NCBI RefSeq assembly: GCF_024734405.1
Contig: NZ_CP059556.1
Span: 62,001 to 126,000, forward strand
Reading direction: 5' to 3'
DNA from: Saccharopolyspora gregorii
GTDB lineage: Bacteria; Actinomycetota; Actinomycetes; Mycobacteriales; Pseudonocardiaceae
Length of the DNA: 64,000 bases
Position 1 is the first letter of the stretch, and every line of letters starts with the position of its first letter. A program made the translations under genes and the position numbers. Of the stretch, positions 16,603 to 24,986 are shown piece after piece. The notes under the pieces were generated by a model that saw only the letters and a list, made by a program, of their open reading frames with translations, was not told the DNA's origin and made no database searches.

Positions 16603-16704
16603 ATCAACGATCTCGGGAGTCCCGATCACCGGAGTGATCTTCGCGCCCCTCGAAGCGCTGTTGAGAACACTCTAACCCATCGTTCGCGAGCCGTTCCCGG
16701 GGGG

Positions 16705-17112
16705 TCACCGCCGGCTCGGACCGGCCCGTTCCAACTCGATCCGCAGCAGCACCCGGCGCTCCTCGGCCATCGCCCGCCGGTACGCGGACCAGTCCTCGTG
16801 CTCCCCGGCGACCCGGCGGTAGTAGTCCTCCAGCAGCGGCAACGCCGCCGGCTGCTCGACCACCTCCACCGCGCCGTCGACCTGGATCCACTCGCCGAAG
16901 AACTCGTCCGGCAGCACGCAGATCCACGCTCGGGGGTCTCGCCGCAGGTTCCGCACCTTCGCACTGCCGTCCCGGGTGCTGATCAGCGCGCGCCCGCGGT
17001 CGTCGACGGCGACGAGCACGGGCACCAGCTGCGGCGTGCCGTCGGCGCGCAGGGTGCCCAGCACCGCCCGGTGGTGCTCGCGGAGGAAGGAACGCGCCCG
17101 GTCGAGATCCAT
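16705..17112 (-). CDS. PPOX-class pyridoxamine 5'-phosphate oxidase-fold protein (F420- or FMN-dependent)
   Basis: A 135-residue split-barrel flavin/F420 protein. The pattern begins with AVLGTLRADGTPQLVPVLVAVD, continues with ALISTRDGSAKVRNLRRDPR and DEFFGEWIQVDGAVEVV, and ends with YRRVAGEHEDW. This is typical of actinobacterial PPOX-class proteins that use F420 or FMN to reduce small molecules. ATG 17112 is preceded by GGGGAGG. The gene stands alone beside tRNA-Gly and is divergent from a membrane protein gene. The cofactor cannot be decided from the sequence; the physiological substrate is unknown. Confidence 0.82.
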   Translation of the reverse strand: MDLDRARSFLREHHRAVLGTLRADGTPQLVPVLVAVDDRGRALISTRDGSAKVRNLRRDPRAWICVLPDEFFGEWIQVDGAVEVVEQPAALPLLEDYYRRVAGEHEDWSAYRRAMAEERRVLLRIELERAGPSRR

Positions 17113-17266
17113 CTCGTCCTCCCCGGTCGTGGTGGTGGCGCCCACCGTAGCGCCGCGGGCCCGGGTTCCGCGGTCGGCGAACCGGCCGGGGCTGGTCCCC
17201 TCGCCGTCCGTGATCGACAATGATCCGGGTGCCCCCGGGTTTCACCCTCAAGGCCGATGACGGGCG

Positions 17267-17279
17267 CGATACGGTATCG
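17267..17279. promoter_or_regulatory. 13-base inverted repeat CGATAC-G-GTATCG
   Basis: A perfect inverted repeat 92 bases upstream of the two-helix membrane protein gene; it contains a TACGGT -10-like hexamer. It may be a promoter with overlapping operator in the 259-base divergent gap. Confidence 0.35.
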
Positions 17280-17371
17280 GCACGCTCGGTGACGGCGCGC
17301 TGCCGCCGGAACCGGGGGCACGGCTGGGACGAACGATCCGAGAACGCCCGGCGCCGGGCGAGGAGGCGACG

Positions 17372-17809
17372 ATGAACCGGGTGGTGCGGGGATCCGACGG
17401 CAGGCTGTGGAACGTGCGTTCCAGCCTGGAGTGGTCGAACCCGATCGCGGGCGACGACTTCGAGCACGACGTGAACGGTGGCGCCGGGCCGGCGATCCTC
17501 ATGTTCGGCGTGCTCGCGGTGCTGATCCTGACCTTCGTCCTGTGGACCCCGGAGGGCGTTTACATCCCGATCTGGCTGATCCTGCTGCTGATCGTCGCGG
17601 TGCTGTTCTTCCCGGTCCGCTGGTTGATGCACCGCCCGTGGACGATCATCGCGGAGACCCCGGGCGACGAGGACGAGCACCAGCCGGAGCGCTGGGTCGG
17701 CGTGCAGCGCGGCTTCTTCAACACGCGCCAGGAGACGGCGAAGATCGCCCGCCAGATCGAGCTCTACGCCGAACCCGACATGAACGGTTCCCTGCAGCCG
17801 ACCGAGTGA
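17372..17809 (+). CDS. Conserved two-helix membrane protein
   Basis: A 145-residue protein. An N-terminal cytoplasmic part (about 40 residues, with NVRSSLEWSNPIAGDDFEHD) is followed by two transmembrane segments at about 43-60 and 66-84 (GVYIPIWLILLLIVAVLFFP). The C-terminus of about 60 residues has PWTIIAETPGDEDEHQPERW and RQETAKIARQIELYAEP. I recognise it only as a conserved actinobacterial protein of unknown function; the tail could be a small soluble domain. It is 31 bases ahead of the Fpg/Nei glycosylase gene on the same strand, which has its own leaderless-type start. Confidence 0.75.
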   Translation: MNRVVRGSDGRLWNVRSSLEWSNPIAGDDFEHDVNGGAGPAILMFGVLAVLILTFVLWTPEGVYIPIWLILLLIVAVLFFPVRWLMHRPWTIIAETPGDEDEHQPERWVGVQRGFFNTRQETAKIARQIELYAEPDMNGSLQPTE

Positions 17810-17840
17810 GCCCGGCCGCGGATCTTGGCAGACTGGTGTG

Positions 17841-18686
17841 GTGCCTGAGCTGCCGGAAGTCGAAGCGCTGGCGCGGCACCTGCGGGACGTCGCCGCGGGG
17901 CGCGCCGTCACCCGGGTCGACGTGGCCTCGATGAGCGTGCTCAAGACCGCCGACCCGCCGCACACCGCGCTGGCCGGCCGGGTGGTGACCGGCGCGGACC
18001 GGCGCGGCAAGTACCTGGACCTGGACTGCGACGGCCTGCACCTGGTGGTGCACCTGGCGCGGGCCGGTTGGCTGCGCTGGTCCGACGCGCTCGCGCCCGC
18101 CCCGCCGAAGCCGGGCCGCGGGCCGATCGCGATGCGGGTGCACCTCGACGGACCCGGTTTCGACCTCACCGAGGCGGGCACGCAGAAGCGGCTCGCCGCG
18201 TGGATCGTGCACGACCCCGCCGAGGTGCCCGGCATCGCGAAGCTCGGGCCGGACGCCCTCGGCATCACCGAGGAGGAGTTCGCCGCGGTGCTCGCCGGGC
18301 GCTCGGAGCGGGTGAAGACGGTGCTCACCGACCAGTCGCGGCTGGCCGGCGTCGGCGGTGCCTACTCGGACGAGGTGCTGCACCGCGCGAAGCTGTCCCC
18401 GTTCGCCACCGCCGGGAAGCTGGGCGAGGACGCGGTGCGGCGGCTGCACGCCGCGCTGCGGGAGGTGCTCTCCGACGCCGTCGACCGCTCCCGGGACGCG
18501 GCGCGGCTGAAGGCGGAGAAGCGCTCCGGGCTGCGGGTGCACGGGCGGACCGGCCTGCCCTGCCCGGTGTGCGGTGACCTGGTGCGGGAGGTGTCGTTCG
18601 CGGACCGCTCGCTGCAGTACTGCCCCACCTGCCAGACCGGCGGCAAGCGGTTGGCGGACCGGCGGATGTCGCGGTTGCTGAAGTGA
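17841..18686 (+). CDS. Fpg/Nei family DNA glycosylase/AP lyase
   Basis: A 281-residue base-excision repair enzyme that removes oxidised bases and nicks the abasic site. The start must be the GTG at 17841 because the processed N-terminus PELPEVE supplies the catalytic Pro and Glu. It shows the RRGKYLDLD barrel motif, the helix-two-turn-helix VGGAYSDEVLHRAKLSP, and the C-terminal zinc finger CPVCGDLVREVSFADRS... YCPTCQTGG. Fpg specificity (8-oxoguanine) and Nei specificity (oxidised pyrimidines) are hard to tell apart by eye, so I leave the symbol blank. CAGACT ends 6 bases upstream of the start, as at cydA, which suggests a leaderless mRNA. Confidence 0.93.
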   Translation: MPELPEVEALARHLRDVAAGRAVTRVDVASMSVLKTADPPHTALAGRVVTGADRRGKYLDLDCDGLHLVVHLARAGWLRWSDALAPAPPKPGRGPIAMRVHLDGPGFDLTEAGTQKRLAAWIVHDPAEVPGIAKLGPDALGITEEEFAAVLAGRSERVKTVLTDQSRLAGVGGAYSDEVLHRAKLSPFATAGKLGEDAVRRLHAALREVLSDAVDRSRDAARLKAEKRSGLRVHGRTGLPCPVCGDLVREVSFADRSLQYCPTCQTGGKRLADRRMSRLLK

Positions 18687-18811
18687 CCGCCGGTCCGGTT
18701 CGTCCGGCGCAGCCGACAGGTCCGAACGGAGTCGGTGAGCACCGTTCACCGCTCGGATCCGGCTACCCGGCGTAGCGTTCTTGATTCCCCGCGTGCCTGG
18801 GACGAATACTG

Positions 18812-20065
18812 GTGGACGTGCCGGAGCTGTTGACCGAGCGGACCGTGCTGACCGCGCTCGCCGCCCTCGCCGTGCTCGGAATGTTCGTGCTGCTGTGCCG
18901 TTCGCGCCGGGTGAGCACCTCGGTGGAGGACGCGATGCTGACGGCGCTGCACCACGTGACGGGTGCCGCGCCGTTCCTGCGCGCGGGCATGACGCAGGAA
19001 TCGGCGGACAAGACCGCCCCCCACCTGCGCGAACTGCTCTCCTGCGTGGCGGTGGGCGTGGTGGACGCGGACGCGACCCTGCTGAGCTGGGACGGCGACG
19101 CGAACCAGCACTACGCGGACCTGCGCGGCAAGATCGAGATCACGCTCCGCGACGGCAAGCGCGAGTACATCGACCACACCGACCTGCTGTGCGACCAGCG
19201 GCCCTGCCTGATGCGGTACGGGGTCGTGGTGCCGCTGGAGGTGTCCGGGGAGATCCGCGGCGCGCTGGTGATCATCAGCGGTGGGGATCGGAAGCGGCTG
19301 CTGCGCGCGGCCAGCGAGGTCGCGCACCACGTGTCCACCCACCTGGAGCTCGCCGAGCTGCAGGAGTCGAAGGAGAAGCTGGCGCACGCGGAGGTGCGGG
19401 CGCTGCGGGCGCAGATCTCGCCGCACTTCATCTACAACGCGCTCAACACCATCTCCTCGCAGATCCGCAACGACCCGGAGCAGGCCCGCGACCTGCTGAT
19501 GGAGTTCGCCGACTTCACCCGCTACTCGTTCCGCTCCACCGGCCTCTACACGACGCTGGCCGACGAGATCCGCAACATCGACCGCTACCTGATCCTGGAG
19601 CGCGCCCGGTTCGGCCCGGACCGGCTGAAGGTGCAGCTCAAGATCGCACCGGAGGTGCTGCCGGTGGTGGTGCCGTTCCTGGCGCTGCAACCGCTGGTGG
19701 AGAACGCGGTGCGGCACGGGCTCGCGACGAAGCCGGGCGGCGGCACCGTGTCGGTGGTGGCCGAGGACCGCGGCTCCGAGGCGCTGATCAGCGTCGACGA
19801 CGACGGCATCGGGATGGACCCGAACCGGCTGGACGCGGAGCTGGCGAACGCGCACCTCACCGGCGCGCACGTCGGCCTCGGCAACATCAACAACCGGATG
19901 CGGGCCACGTTCGGCGACGACTACGGCCTGGTGGTGGAGACGGCGGAGAACGCGGGGATGAAGGTGATCATGCGGGTGCCGAAGTTCGCGCCCGGCGTGC
20001 TCCCGCTGCCGGTGGCCGCCTTCGACGAGCCGGCCCCGGGCGCGAGCGCCCAGCCCAGCCGCTGA
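18812..20065 (+). CDS. LytS/BtsS-type sensor histidine kinase
   Basis: A 417-residue kinase of the HPK7/LytS group. Only one N-terminal transmembrane segment is present (about residues 10-30, VLTALAALAVLGMFVLLC), not the usual 5TM-LYT domain. A GAF-like domain covers about 60-190. The His kinase core follows with RALRAQISPHFIYNALNTIS (phospho-His), an N-box PFLALQPLVENAVRHGL and the G-box VDDDGIGM. In E. coli the related BtsS and YpdA work with LytTR regulators to switch on pyruvate uptake. The LytTR partner is likely the gene at 21467, next to two acetate-type symporter operons. The start is GTG 18812 or 18818. The last codons run into a 21-base tandem repeat. Confidence 0.9.
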   Translation: MDVPELLTERTVLTALAALAVLGMFVLLCRSRRVSTSVEDAMLTALHHVTGAAPFLRAGMTQESADKTAPHLRELLSCVAVGVVDADATLLSWDGDANQHYADLRGKIEITLRDGKREYIDHTDLLCDQRPCLMRYGVVVPLEVSGEIRGALVIISGGDRKRLLRAASEVAHHVSTHLELAELQESKEKLAHAEVRALRAQISPHFIYNALNTISSQIRNDPEQARDLLMEFADFTRYSFRSTGLYTTLADEIRNIDRYLILERARFGPDRLKVQLKIAPEVLPVVVPFLALQPLVENAVRHGLATKPGGGTVSVVAEDRGSEALISVDDDGIGMDPNRLDAELANAHLTGAHVGLGNINNRMRATFGDDYGLVVETAENAGMKVIMRVPKFAPGVLPLPVAAFDEPAPGASAQPSR

Positions 20066-20141
20066 TCTACGCAGCCCAGCCGCTGATCCGCCCAGCCCAG
20101 CCGCTGATCCGCGCAGTCCAGTCCCTGACCCGCGCAGCCCA
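20049..20141 (+). repeat. 21-base tandem repeat, about 4.4 copies
   Basis: Units start at 20049, 20070, 20091 and 20112, with a partial unit at 20133. The consensus is CGCAGCCCAGCCGCTGATCC plus one base. The first unit contains the TGA stop of the kinase gene, and unit 4 has diverged. The repeat keeps frame in the upstream coding sequence (21 = 7 codons), so it could have grown from the gene's 3' end. Confidence 0.8.
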
Positions 20142-20249
20142 CCGACCCGTCCAGCCCCGTCCCGGACCCGCGCCCGGACGGGCCGTTCACCTGGTGCGAA
20201 CGGTCCCGCCGGCCGCTTCCGGAGCCCGTCGGCGGGCCCGCCGAGCCGG

Positions 20250-20255
20250 TAACGT
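20250..20255 (+). promoter_or_regulatory. Leaderless-type -10 (TAACGT) of the S49 peptidase gene
   Basis: TAACGT ends 6 bases before ATG 20262; there is no ribosome site between. Confidence 0.5.
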
Positions 20256-20261
20256 CGGGGC

Positions 20262-21158
20262 ATGAACGACAACGCACCGCAGAAGTTCACCGACGTCCTG
20301 ACCGGCAAGCTCGCCTCGAAGCTGCCGCCGAAGCTGGCCGAGCGGGCCGAACGCGGACCGGTGGTGGCGGTGGTCAAGTTGCACGGCACGATCACGCCGA
20401 CGCCGAGCCCGATGAACCGCGGCACCATCTCGCTGCAGACCACCGAGTCGGCGCTGAGCCGCGCGTTCGGGCACGACCGGCTGTCCGCGGTGGTGCTGTC
20501 GATCAACTCGCCGGGCGGGGCGCCGACCCAGTCGGCGCTGGTCGCGGACCGGGTCCGCCAGCTGGCGGCGGAGAAGAAGGTGCCGGTGCTGGCGTTCTGC
20601 GAGGACGTGGCCGCGTCCGGCGGGTACTGGCTGGCGTGCGCCGCCGACGAGATCTACGCGCACCGCACCTCGATGGTCGGCTCCATCGGCGTGGTGAGCG
20701 CGAGCTTCGGGCTCGACGGGCTGCTGGAGCGCATCGGCGTGCAGCGCCGGGTCTACACCGCGGGCGAGAACAAGGTGCGGCTCGACCCGTTCAGCCCGGA
20801 GAAGGACGACGACGTGCGCTGGCTGCACGGTCTGCAGACCGAGCTGCACGACCAGTTCACCGACTGGGTGCGGGAGCGGCGCGGGGGCAAGCTCGCCGAC
20901 GCCGACCTGTTCACCGGCGAGGTGTGGACCGGCGCGAAGGCGAAGGAGCTCGGGCTCGTCGACGGTCTGGGCACGCTGCGCGGCATCGTCGCGGAGCGGT
21001 TCCCGAAGGCGCACATCGTGGACGTCGAACCGCGCAAGCCGCTGCTGGCCCGGCTCAGCGGCAGCGCCCCCGGCACCCGGCTGGGGCTCGGCGCCTCGGC
21101 GTCCTCCCTGGTGGAGGCGCTGGAGCAGCGCGCCCAGTGGTCCCGCTTCGGGCTGTGA
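20262..21158 (+). CDS. S49-family (SppA/SohB-like) peptidase
   Basis: A 298-residue serine-lysine protease of the signal-peptide-peptidase A family. The ClpP-like core has the nucleophile Ser in DVAASGGYWLAC, the oxyanion turn SINSPGGAPTQS and the candidate general base Lys in YTAGENKVRLDPF. Unlike membrane-bound SppA there is no clear N-terminal transmembrane segment, so it may be cytoplasmic or peripheral. The family degrades signal peptides or membrane protein fragments. It stands between the LytS-type kinase and the LytTR regulator with its own leaderless-type promoter. A functional link to them is only positional. Confidence 0.88.
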   Translation: MNDNAPQKFTDVLTGKLASKLPPKLAERAERGPVVAVVKLHGTITPTPSPMNRGTISLQTTESALSRAFGHDRLSAVVLSINSPGGAPTQSALVADRVRQLAAEKKVPVLAFCEDVAASGGYWLACAADEIYAHRTSMVGSIGVVSASFGLDGLLERIGVQRRVYTAGENKVRLDPFSPEKDDDVRWLHGLQTELHDQFTDWVRERRGGKLADADLFTGEVWTGAKAKELGLVDGLGTLRGIVAERFPKAHIVDVEPRKPLLARLSGSAPGTRLGLGASASSLVEALEQRAQWSRFGL

Positions 21159-21256
21159 CCGCCCGGCGGAGCGCGACCGGCGGGACCGCCGCGGTCGCGC
21201 TTCGCCGACCCCGCCGCAGTCCTGCCCGGGTGCGCACCGTACGTTGATCCGGCGGC

Positions 21257-21270
21257 GTGACACACCTCAC
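21257..21270. promoter_or_regulatory. CRP/GlxR-like box before the LytTR-symporter operon
   Basis: GTGA-CACACC-TCAC matches the CRP-family core GTGA-N6-TCAC. It lies about 197 bases upstream of GTG 21467 in the 308-base gap after the S49 peptidase gene. Nothing else assignable is seen in that gap. A second such box precedes the actP-like operon at 24799. Confidence 0.55.
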
Positions 21271-21466
21271 TCAGCCGTGGCTCGCGGCGTGGCCTGTGTC
21301 GCTCGGCCGAGTGATGCCACGATGATCGACGCAGCGGCTGCCACGGCATCCCTCGGCAACGCCGCACGTGCGAGCCGGGCTCCGCGACGACGCCGTCGTG
21401 GCGCACCGAGCCGAGAAACCTGATCGTGGACAGTGCGCCACCCGGCGCGGCAGGATTGGCGTTACA

Positions 21467-22330
21467 GTGAGTATTCAACCGGACACGAGCGCGCAGGTCG
21501 GCACCACGGGACTGGTGGTGCTGGCGGTGGACGACGAGATGGCCGGGCTGGACGAGATGAAGTTCCTGCTCGGCAACAACCCGCGGGTGGGCCGGGTGCT
21601 TACCGCGTTCGACGCCGCGGAGGCGTTGCGGTTGCTGCGCAGCGACGACCAGCTGCGTTCCCGGGACGGCGAGGACTCCGTGGTGGACGCGGTGTTCGCC
21701 GACGTCTCGATGCCGGGGCTCAGCGGCATGGAACTCGCCAGGGTGCTCAACGCCTTCAAGCAGCCGCCCTCGCTGGTGTTCATCACCGGCCACGAGGAGA
21801 ACGCGCTGGAGGCGTTCGAGGTGGGCGCGCTGGACTACATCATGAAACCCGCCGACGCGGACCGGGTGGACCGGGCGCTGCGCAACATCGAGCGCAGCAA
21901 GGCCGAACGCGCCGCCGGTGGCCGGGCCGACGCCACGGCCGCGGAACTCCCCGCCGCGGCCGACGAGGACGAGGTGATCCCGGTGGAACTCGCAGGCACG
22001 ACGAAGATGGTCTCCCGCAAGACGGTCCGCTGGGTGGAGGCGCAGGGCGACTACGCGCGGCTGCACACCACCGACGGCGGCTCGCACCTGGTGCGGATCC
22101 CGCTGGCGCAGTTGGAGGAGCGCTGGGCGGACGCCAACTTCATCCGCATCCACCGCTCGTACCTGGTGTCGATGACGCTGGTCACCGAGCTGCGGATGTC
22201 CTCGTCCGGCTACTCGGTGCTGCTCGGCGGCGGCGAGCCGAAGGAGCTGCCGGTCAGCAGGCGCCACACCCGGGAGCTCAAGGACCGGCTGGTGCGCGCG
22301 CCGAGACAGGGCTGGGGGTCGCAGGGATGA
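21467..22330 (+). CDS. LytTR-family response regulator
   Basis: A 287-residue regulator. The receiver begins LVVLAVDDEMAGLDEMKFLL with the acidic pair, the phospho-acceptor Asp is in VFADVSMPGLSG, and the Lys is in DYIMKPADADR. A linker of about 30 residues leads to a LytTR DNA-binding domain (about 175-275) with WVEAQGDYARLHT, FIRIHRSYLVSM and LPVSRRHTRELKD. It is the natural partner of the LytS-type kinase at 18812, though the S49 gene separates them. It is followed at 28 bases by a DUF485-like protein and a symporter, suggesting it controls uptake of a small organic acid. GTG 21467 is the best available start; the ribosome site is weak. Confidence 0.9.
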   Translation: MSIQPDTSAQVGTTGLVVLAVDDEMAGLDEMKFLLGNNPRVGRVLTAFDAAEALRLLRSDDQLRSRDGEDSVVDAVFADVSMPGLSGMELARVLNAFKQPPSLVFITGHEENALEAFEVGALDYIMKPADADRVDRALRNIERSKAERAAGGRADATAAELPAAADEDEVIPVELAGTTKMVSRKTVRWVEAQGDYARLHTTDGGSHLVRIPLAQLEERWADANFIRIHRSYLVSMTLVTELRMSSSGYSVLLGGGEPKELPVSRRHTRELKDRLVRAPRQGWGSQG

Positions 22331-22358
22331 GCGCGCCCCGCCGCCCGGCCGGTCGGGC

Positions 22359-22754
22359 ATGACGCCGGAACAACCGGCGACCGCCGCAGGCGGCCGTCGT
22401 CCCCGCAGGCAGCGCGTCGTTCTCTCCGATCGCCGCCGCAGCAGGCCGGTGGCCCGTACGATCATGGAGCTGGAGGAGCAGACCAGCGTCGGCGAAGTGC
22501 TGGTCAGTTACCTGGTGCGCGCCCAGCTGCGGAGCGCACTGCTGATGACGGGTCTGCTCGGGGCCGGGCTGTTCGGCCTGCCGCTGCTGTTCCACGTGCT
22601 GCCGTCGCTGGGAGACATGGTGATCGCCGGAATCCGGTTGCCCTGGTTGGTCCTCGGGGTGCTGCCCTACCCGTTCATGGTGCTGCTCGGCTTCTGGTAC
22701 TCGCGGGCCGCGGCTCGGCACGAGCGCGATTTCCTGCACATGATCGAGCGGTAG
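22359..22754 (+). CDS. DUF485-like small membrane partner of a symporter
   Basis: A 131-residue protein with a basic N-terminus (about 45 residues, Arg-rich) and two transmembrane segments (LLMTGLLGAGLFGLPLLF and LPWLVLGVLPYPFMVLLGFW). It ends in a charged helix, YSRAAARHERDFLHMIER. The two-helix architecture and its place directly before a solute:sodium symporter match DUF485 (YjcH)-type partners of ActP. It belongs to the LytTR-DUF485-symporter operon, 12 bases ahead of the symporter. The sequence is more diverged than the second DUF485 protein at 24987, so the family call is tentative. Confidence 0.65.
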   Translation: MTPEQPATAAGGRRPRRQRVVLSDRRRSRPVARTIMELEEQTSVGEVLVSYLVRAQLRSALLMTGLLGAGLFGLPLLFHVLPSLGDMVIAGIRLPWLVLGVLPYPFMVLLGFWYSRAAARHERDFLHMIER

Positions 22755-22766
22755 CGGGGCTCGGCG

Positions 22767-24551
22767 GTGCCGGAGATCTCCGTGTTCTGGGCGTTGGGCG
22801 GTATCGCCGTCGTGGTGACGGCGACCTTCGCCATCGGCGTGTGGGGGTCGAGCCACGCCCGGACCACCTCGGACCTGCACCGCGCGCGGCGCCTGGTGCG
22901 GGAGGAGCGCAACGCGGCCGCGATCTCCGGCGAGTACCTGTCCGCGGCGTCGTTCCTCGGCGTGGCCGGGCTGGTGCTCAAGGACGGGTCGCAGGCGCTC
23001 TGGTACCCGATCGGGTTCGCCTCCGGCTACCTGGCGGTGATGTTGTTCGTGGCGGCGCCGCTGCGCCGGTCCGGGGCCTACACGGTGCCGGACTTCGCGG
23101 TGGTGCGGCTGGATTCGCCGTGGCTGCGCTGGTTGACCACGGCGCTGGTGGTGTTGATCGGCTGGCTGTACCTGGTGCCGCAGTTCCAGGCGGCCGGGTT
23201 GACGTTCGCGGTGCTCACCGAGCTGCCCGCCTGGGTGGGTGCGGTGGCGCTGCTGCCGGTGGTGCTGGCGAGCGTGTTCAGCGGCGGCATGCGCGCGGTG
23301 ACCCTGGTGCAGGCGTTCCAGTACTGGCTGAAGCTGTTCGCGATCACGGCGCCGGCGTTCGTGCTGTTCGGGGTGTTCCTGCTGGGCGGTTCGGCGGACC
23401 GGTTGAACGAGCCGGGACCGGTGTTCGAGACCCGGACCGCGGTGGAGGTCGAGACGCCGGTGACCTTGCGGGTCGTCGAGCCGACCTGGGTGCTGGTGGA
23501 CGCGCCGCGGGAGTCGCCGGGCGGCCCGCTGCAGCCGAACGGGCAGGCGAACACCTGGGTCCCGCCGGGGGAGTACGAGGTCGACGCGGGCAGCACCCTC
23601 TCGTTCGAGGCGGGCGCGGCGGTTCCGGTGGTGTCCGAGGCGGAACCGGACAACGGTTCGTGGCTGCACCCGTCCGGCTCCGGTCCGGCTTCGCTGGTGG
23701 GCACGTACTCGCTGCTGGTGGCGACGTTCCTGGGCACGATGGGCCTGCCGCACGTGCTGGTGCGCTTCTACACGAACCCGAGCGGGCACGGTGCGCGGCG
23801 CACGGCGCTGTTCGTGCTGGTCCTGCTGGGCACCTTCTACCTGTTCCCGACGGTGCTGGGGCTGCTGTCCCGGTTGTTCGTGCCGAAGCTGCTGGTCACC
23901 GGGCAGACGGATGCCGCGGTGCTGCTGCTGCCGAACGCGATGCTGAGCAGCTGGCCGGGCGGGGTCCTGACGTCGTTGACGGCGGCCGGCGCGTTCGCGG
24001 CGTTCGTGTCGACCTCGTCCGGGCTGGTGGTGAGCCTGTCCGGGGTGGTGTCGTCGAACTTCCAGCGGGTGCGGGGCTGGCACATGCCGCTGCTGCTGCT
24101 CGCCTCGGCGGCGGTGCCGATGGTGCTGGCGCTGCTGGTGGCGGAGCAGGACTTGGCGCGCAGCATCGGGTTGGCGTTCGCGATGGCGGCGTCGACGTTC
24201 TGCCCGCTGCTGGTGCTGGGGGTGTGGTGGCGCGGGCTGACGGCGTTCGGCGCGGCGGCCGGTCTGGTGGCGGGCGGCGCGCTGGTGCTGGCGGCGCTGG
24301 TGGTGGGAGCGCTGCGTCCGGGCGGCGAAGGGGTGCTGGCGGAGCTGGTGCAACAGCCGGCCCTGGTGAGCGTCCCGGTGGCGTTCCTGGTGATGGTGCT
24401 GGTCAGCGCGGGCACCAAGCGGCAGCTCCCGGAGGGCGTGTCCCGGGTGATGCTGCGCATGCACGCGCCGGACCGGCTGGGTTTCCAGGACGATCGGCGG
24501 GTGCGCAAGCCCGTGCCGAGCAAGGATTCCGGCGGTCGGCACCGGCGTTAG
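22767..24551 (+). CDS. Solute:sodium symporter (ActP-like), variant with large periplasmic insert
   Basis: A 594-residue SSS-family permease with about 13 transmembrane segments. Family motifs include AAAISGEYLSAASFLGVAGL, MGLPHVLVRFYTNPSG and the Na+-site region AFAAFVSTSSGLVVSLSG. Compared with the ActP homologue at 25370 it carries an extra hydrophilic segment of about 100 residues (around 215-310, from ETRTAVEVETPVTLRVVEPT to the NGSWLHPSGSGP segment), which should be extracytoplasmic. The substrate is likely acetate, pyruvate or a related short acid, by family. It is co-transcribed with the LytTR regulator and DUF485-like gene. The start is GTG 22767. Confidence 0.87.
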   Translation: MPEISVFWALGGIAVVVTATFAIGVWGSSHARTTSDLHRARRLVREERNAAAISGEYLSAASFLGVAGLVLKDGSQALWYPIGFASGYLAVMLFVAAPLRRSGAYTVPDFAVVRLDSPWLRWLTTALVVLIGWLYLVPQFQAAGLTFAVLTELPAWVGAVALLPVVLASVFSGGMRAVTLVQAFQYWLKLFAITAPAFVLFGVFLLGGSADRLNEPGPVFETRTAVEVETPVTLRVVEPTWVLVDAPRESPGGPLQPNGQANTWVPPGEYEVDAGSTLSFEAGAAVPVVSEAEPDNGSWLHPSGSGPASLVGTYSLLVATFLGTMGLPHVLVRFYTNPSGHGARRTALFVLVLLGTFYLFPTVLGLLSRLFVPKLLVTGQTDAAVLLLPNAMLSSWPGGVLTSLTAAGAFAAFVSTSSGLVVSLSGVVSSNFQRVRGWHMPLLLLASAAVPMVLALLVAEQDLARSIGLAFAMAASTFCPLLVLGVWWRGLTAFGAAAGLVAGGALVLAALVVGALRPGGEGVLAELVQQPALVSVPVAFLVMVLVSAGTKRQLPEGVSRVMLRMHAPDRLGFQDDRRVRKPVPSKDSGGRHRR

Positions 24552-24798
24552 CCCGATCGGATCAGCTCGTTCGGCGGTGCGGTGCGTCGGCGGCGGGCGC
24601 CCGGCGACCGGTGGTGGTGGCCCCGGGCCGGTGATCAGCGCGAACGTGGTCTCGGGACCGGGCTTCCCCGGTGCTCACCGCGTGCGATCGGCGGCCGGTG
24701 CGCGCTGCTCCGCGCCGTCGCGTCCGGTTCGTCCGGGTGGTCGGCCGGGCGACTCGCTGACCTGCCGAGTCTCGTATTGGGCCGAACGGGTAGATGGC

Positions 24799-24812
24799 GT
24801 GACAGAGGTCAC
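24799..24812. promoter_or_regulatory. CRP/GlxR-like box before the DUF485-actP operon
   Basis: GTGA-CAGAGG-TCAC matches GTGA-N6-TCAC, preceded by C and followed by C, like the box at 21257. It lies about 187 bases upstream of GTG 24987. Confidence 0.6.
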
Positions 24813-24858
24813 CCCGCGTGTCATGATCAGGGATATGTCGGCGCTTCGGTCACCCAGC

Positions 24859-24874
24859 GGATTGATATCAATCC
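24859..24874. promoter_or_regulatory. 16-base perfect palindrome GGATTGATATCAATCC
   Basis: A perfect AT-rich palindrome in an otherwise GC-rich leader, 112 bases upstream of the DUF485-actP operon and 60 bases downstream of the CRP-like box. It looks like a dimeric regulator site; the regulator is unknown. Confidence 0.5.
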
Positions 24875-24934
24875 ACGTTCGGGGTCTTTCCAGATTCGGA
24901 CGAACTACGTAGCGTTCGCGCGTCGACAGGAGAT

Positions 24935-24967
24935 AGAGGTCACACGTCGCCGGCGGGTGCGACCTCT
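24935..24967 (+). promoter_or_regulatory. Leader hairpin next to the ribosome site of the actP operon
   Basis: AGAGGTC (24935-24941) pairs with GACCTCT (24961-24967), 8 bases before the AGGAGG ribosome site at 24975. It may modulate translation. The rest of 24552-24986 shows no gene. Confidence 0.35.
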
Positions 24968-24986
24968 CCTACCCAGGAGGACAACC

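Noticed and set aside
20049-20141. CRISPR array
   Set aside because: The units are contiguous 21-base tandem repeats without unique spacers, and there are no cas genes.
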